Below are positions 35,839-38,820 of a stretch of DNA of 38,820 bases, one piece after another. The position numbers and the translations under genes were made by a program. A model generated the notes under the pieces. The model saw nothing but the letters and a program-made list of their open reading frames with translations, had not been told where the DNA came from and searched no databases. Source of the DNA: an uncultured Gammaproteobacteria bacterium (GTDB lineage: Bacteria; Pseudomonadota; Gammaproteobacteria; SZUA-229); the NCBI GenBank assembly GCA_913065105.1, contig CAJXZZ010000021.1:1-38820 (forward strand). The letters are read 5' to 3'. Each line of letters starts with the position of its first letter. Within the stretch, counting starts at the first letter, position 1.

Positions 35839-37170
35839 TTATGATTTGCTAAAGATACTTAAACCTTTTAACAATAATAGTGCTTCATAAAGTTGGAAGT
35901 CGTCAGAAGCTTTTATTTTTGCATCCTCTTTTTCATCAGTCTTGCCCTCTTTGGTAGCATCAATAACTGCTTGCTGTGATTTTGTTGGGTTGCTGATACT
36001 GCCACTTAAATCAGATTCTTTAATACGTAACGAAGCATCGTCCTTTGAATCTTTAATCTCATAGCGATCAAGAGCGATGTCTGGTGTAATGCCTTCACCT
36101 TGAATGGATCGACCGTTCGGTGTGAAATAGCGTGCAGTGGTGATTTTAACCGCACCGCCACTGCGCAGTTCCTGAATAGTCTGCACCGAGCCTTTACCAA
36201 ACGATTTGCTGCCCATAATAACGGCACGTTTGTGATCCTGTAATGCACCGGCAACAATTTCTGATGCTGATGCTGAACCACCATTGATTAATACAACGAC
36301 TGGTAAGCCGTTCATTATGTCACCTGGTTTTGCATTAAATTCAAAGTCTGAATTTTCGATTCGACCTTTGGTGTAAACCAGTTTGCCTTCATCAATGAAA
36401 GCATCTGATACGTCAGCAGCAGCGCTCAATACACCGCCAGGATTGTTTCGTAGGTCAAGCACCAGACCTTTTAATTCGTTTTTATTTTCTGTTTTAAGTT
36501 TGCTTACCTCGCTTACCAGGTCGCGTGCTGTTTTTGACTGGAAATTACTGATACGAATATAACCATAATCTGGCTCAAGTATACGGCTTTTAACACTATT
36601 GACCGAGATGATGGCACGAGTGACAGTGAATGGTAGTGGTTTGTCAGCGCCTTCGCGTATGACCACTAATTTAATATCAGTACCCGGGTCACCACGCATA
36701 ATTTTGACCGCATCGTTTAATGTCATGCCTTTAACTGATTTTTCGTTGAGCCGAATAATCAGGTCGCCTGATTCCAGGCCAGCGCGAAATGCAGGTGTAT
36801 CGTCGATTGGGGAAATGACTTTAACGAAACCATCTTCCATGCCTACCTGGATGCCTAAGCCGCCGAACTTACCTGTAGTACCAATTTTTAATTCATTGTA
36901 TTCATCGGTGTTTAGATAAGTGGAATGAGGGTCAAGACCGGTTAACATGCCGCGAATAGCATTTTCTAGCAAGGTTTTATCATCGACATCTTCAACGTAG
37001 TCGGTTTTGATGCGAGCAAAAATATCTGAGAAATTACGCAATTCATTAAGAGGAAGCCCAACAGACTCTTCCGTTGTTTTCTCGGCTAATACACTACTGG
37101 TTAACGACACAGAAATGCCTACAAAAATACCAAAGACCAAAACCAGAGCGGTCTTATATTGATTACTCAT
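35839..37170 (-). CDS. Carboxy-terminal processing peptidase (S41 family, CtpA-like)
   Basis: A 443-residue exported serine protease. A signal anchor (residues about 6-27), then an N-terminal helical domain, a PDZ domain (about 95-185, FGGLGIQVGMEDGFVKVISP) and the S41 catalytic domain with Ser301 in GGSASASEI and Lys326 in SFGKGSVQ (numbered from the chosen start). The start is the ATG at 37170, with GGAG 6 bases upstream (37177-37180), rather than the TTG at 37182. Such proteases trim or degrade periplasmic proteins and peptidoglycan hydrolases. Gene order envC-ctpA-yibQ is conserved in related bacteria. The C-terminal about 60 residues are charged and lie outside the core. Confidence 0.92.
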   Translation of the reverse strand: MSNQYKTALVLVFGIFVGISVSLTSSVLAEKTTEESVGLPLNELRNFSDIFARIKTDYVEDVDDKTLLENAIRGMLTGLDPHSTYLNTDEYNELKIGTTGKFGGLGIQVGMEDGFVKVISPIDDTPAFRAGLESGDLIIRLNEKSVKGMTLNDAVKIMRGDPGTDIKLVVIREGADKPLPFTVTRAIISVNSVKSRILEPDYGYIRISNFQSKTARDLVSEVSKLKTENKNELKGLVLDLRNNPGGVLSAAADVSDAFIDEGKLVYTKGRIENSDFEFNAKPGDIMNGLPVVVLINGGSASASEIVAGALQDHKRAVIMGSKSFGKGSVQTIQELRSGGAVKITTARYFTPNGRSIQGEGITPDIALDRYEIKDSKDDASLRIKESDLSGSISNPTKSQQAVIDATKEGKTDEKEDAKIKASDDFQLYEALLLLKGLSIFSKS

Positions 37171-37345
37171 AAATAACTCCAATAACTTACTAATGTAAAA
37201 CTGATTTGCATTTAATTCAATATTGCTGGTTTATGGGAAATGGTCACATATAACAAAACAATGGGGTGGATTTGGCTGCAAATCAACAGATGTGTAAATA
37301 ATAGTGGTTAGAGTGCTTTAAAGCTAGCATGTTCCATGATAATTC

Positions 37346-38572
37346 TTATAAAGAATTGGTCTGGGCTGATGCATGTCTGGCAGATGAAGCGCACCATTTT
37401 GAAGGATTGATGGGTTTGCCGCGGGAACGTATCTCAAAATAAACGCCACTGTGCAGCTGACCGCCACTGTCTCCGGCGGTGGCGATAACTTCTCCGGCGC
37501 TCACCCAGTCTCCAGTTTGTTTGAACAATGACTCACTATGACCATACAAACTCATGTAACCGTCGCCATGGTCAATAATGGTGATAAAGCCGAACCCCTG
37601 TAGCCAGTCGGAGAAGGCAACGCGGCCATGGCTTATTACGCGAACCGGTGTGCCATAGTCCGCCTTGATTAAAACTCCGTTCCATTTTAGGTCGCCATAG
37701 TTTTTTGGTTGGCCAAATTTACTGAGAAATAGCCCTTTAGTCGGCCAGGGTAGCTTGCCTTTGAGTGATGCAAACGGTGTGTTTTCAGAAGGGCTAGTAG
37801 GAATATCTGCCAGTAGTTCGCCCAGTGATTTGAGCATATTTTCAATTTTACTGCGGCTGGTTTCCAGACTGGTCAGCGTGCTTTCCTGATTTTGTATTTT
37901 GTCGCTGAGTTCAGCGACGAGTTTTTTACGTTGCCTTCGTTGTTTTTGACGTTGCCTTTTCTTATCAACCTGCGTTTTTAGCAAGACGTTCTGCGTTAAT
38001 AACGTCTGTTTAAGTGCCAACTCCGTCTGTTTTGTTTGTTCTATGGTTTCTGCAAATAAAGTGATTTGCTGTTTTCTGGCGCGATTGAGGTAGTTGAAAT
38101 ATTGTTGGGTTCTACCGGCTTGCGCTGGATCTTGTTGATTTAGGAGCATTTTCAGGTTTTGTTGATTTCCCATGCTGTAAGCTGAGCGCATCTGCTCTGA
38201 TAAAACAGCACGCTGCTCCCGCAGCTGCTTATTAAGTCGTTTTAGTTCGCTTTGCAGCTTTTTTTTCTGTTGGCGAATGTTGCGTATATCTTTTTCTAAT
38301 GCCTTGAGTTTTAGTGCGTTTTTGCTGATTTCAGATTCAAGCGTTTGCAGCTCAGTGACAACGTGACTGCGTTGCTTCTTGTTGCCTTTGAGGTAGCTCT
38401 GTATCTTGGCGATACTTTTCTGAAGTGTTTCGAGCTTACTTTGATAATGCGCCATATCTTCATCTTTTGACGCAAAAACAGAGCTAGAGCAGAAAAAAAG
38501 GCATAAAAATAAAGATATTGAAGATATAGTGCGGAGTTCGGTGCGGATAGAAGATATATTTATTCTAGGCAT
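37346..38572 (-). CDS. envC: Murein hydrolase activator EnvC (degenerate LytM)
   Basis: A 408-residue periplasmic protein. Signal peptide to about residue 34 (LFLCLFFCSSSVFA), long coiled coil about 40-250 (rich in Lys, Gln and Leu), then a LytM/M23 domain (about 275-395). The zinc ligands of active M23 peptidases are lost: the first His and Asp are Trp297 and Leu301 in KWNGVL, and the HxH is Gly376-x-Tyr378 in GVYFEIR; E. coli EnvC differs in the same way. So it should activate amidases AmiA/AmiB at the septum and not cut murein itself. FtsEX normally recruits it through the coiled coil. It is 175 bases upstream of ctpA. Confidence 0.94.
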   Translation of the reverse strand: MPRINISSIRTELRTISSISLFLCLFFCSSSVFASKDEDMAHYQSKLETLQKSIAKIQSYLKGNKKQRSHVVTELQTLESEISKNALKLKALEKDIRNIRQQKKKLQSELKRLNKQLREQRAVLSEQMRSAYSMGNQQNLKMLLNQQDPAQAGRTQQYFNYLNRARKQQITLFAETIEQTKQTELALKQTLLTQNVLLKTQVDKKRQRQKQRRQRKKLVAELSDKIQNQESTLTSLETSRSKIENMLKSLGELLADIPTSPSENTPFASLKGKLPWPTKGLFLSKFGQPKNYGDLKWNGVLIKADYGTPVRVISHGRVAFSDWLQGFGFITIIDHGDGYMSLYGHSESLFKQTGDWVSAGEVIATAGDSGGQLHSGVYFEIRSRGKPINPSKWCASSARHASAQTNSL

Positions 38573-38718
38573 TCTGTATTTATCAAACCGAGATTGAGAA
38601 TAGAGTAAAATATTTACTGATATTTCAAGATTTAGCTATTTCAATTCAAAAAAAAGTGTATTAATGTATGCTTAGTTAATTATATTATTAAGCAACACTT
38701 TTGTTTAGAGGCAACGTC

Positions 38719-38820
38719 ATGGCTGTAACCCCCAACGATCCTAGTTTAATGTCCCGCGATGAAGATATTAGTCGAGCATCGCGATCACTTAAAGCTATGT
38801 CGCATCCCCTGCGCTTAAAA
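38719..38820 (+). CDS. ArsR-family transcriptional regulator (3' end outside window)
   Basis: Only 34 codons are visible. The start of the winged-helix domain reads LKAMSHPLRLK, the usual first helix of ArsR/SmtB-type regulators, after a short leader MAVTPNDPSLMSRDEDI. AGAGG at 38707-38711 lies 7 bases before the ATG. It is divergent from envC, with about 146 AT-rich bases between. Effector and targets cannot be judged. Confidence 0.7.
   Translation, partial: MAVTPNDPSLMSRDEDISRASRSLKAMSHPLRLK

Overview
The window looks like ordinary chromosome of a gammaproteobacterium with a moderately AT-rich genome (my estimate by eye is a GC content in the low-to-mid 40s). The evidence is the order mnmG-rsmG-parA-parB-atpIBEFHAGDC-glmU, the usual origin-proximal block of Gammaproteobacteria, plus EnvC, PilU, YajL, TusE and YibQ homologues that resemble those of that class. 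I cannot name the genus. Two DsrC/TusE-family proteins and a PEP/pyruvate gene pair would fit an environmental, possibly sulfur-linked lineage, but that is inference. I see no tRNA, rRNA, CRISPR array, insertion sequence or prophage.

Layout. 1-3901: tRNA modification (mnmG, truncated by the window edge), 16S rRNA methylation (rsmG) and chromosome partitioning (parA, parB). 3977-4696: a lipoprotein with a Spondin_N-type domain, sitting between parB and the ATP synthase operon. 4779-12095: the nine-gene atp operon with a strong sigma70-like promoter and a rho-independent terminator, followed by glmU. 13585-14558: a secreted Sel1-repeat protein with a Lys/Ala-rich tail and its own terminator. 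14794-21546: a very large protein (about 1,150 residues) that I read as a pyrophosphate-dependent PEP carboxykinase, then, on the other strand, a DsrC-like protein with a membrane protein, then pyruvate kinase. 21586-23253: small secreted proteins and a TlpA-type thioredoxin. 23273-26052 (minus strand): an apparent operon with a dual-CDGSH/glutamate-synthase fusion, a small lipoprotein, a cupin and a conserved hypothetical, headed by a 45-residue fragment resembling the start of a NYN-domain nuclease. 26382-30452: a DUF3149-like small membrane protein, a four-helix membrane protein, Ppx/GppA phosphatase, a putative beta-barrel protein and a phosphopantetheinyl transferase. 30449-38572 (minus strand): recQ, pilU, tusE, yajL, yibQ, a carboxy-terminal processing protease and envC. 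The last 102 bases begin an ArsR-family regulator.

How it fits together. The left third is core growth machinery: origin segregation, energy coupling and UDP-GlcNAc supply. The right part from yibQ to envC concerns the cell envelope and septal peptidoglycan. The middle is the accessory, more individual part. The least ordinary items are the PPi-type PEPCK with pyruvate kinase nearby, two DsrC-family paralogues that keep opposite cysteines of the redox pair, the CDGSH-GltS fusion operon, the NYN-like fragment and the Spondin_N lipoprotein. Functions are assigned from motifs read by eye; no database search was possible.
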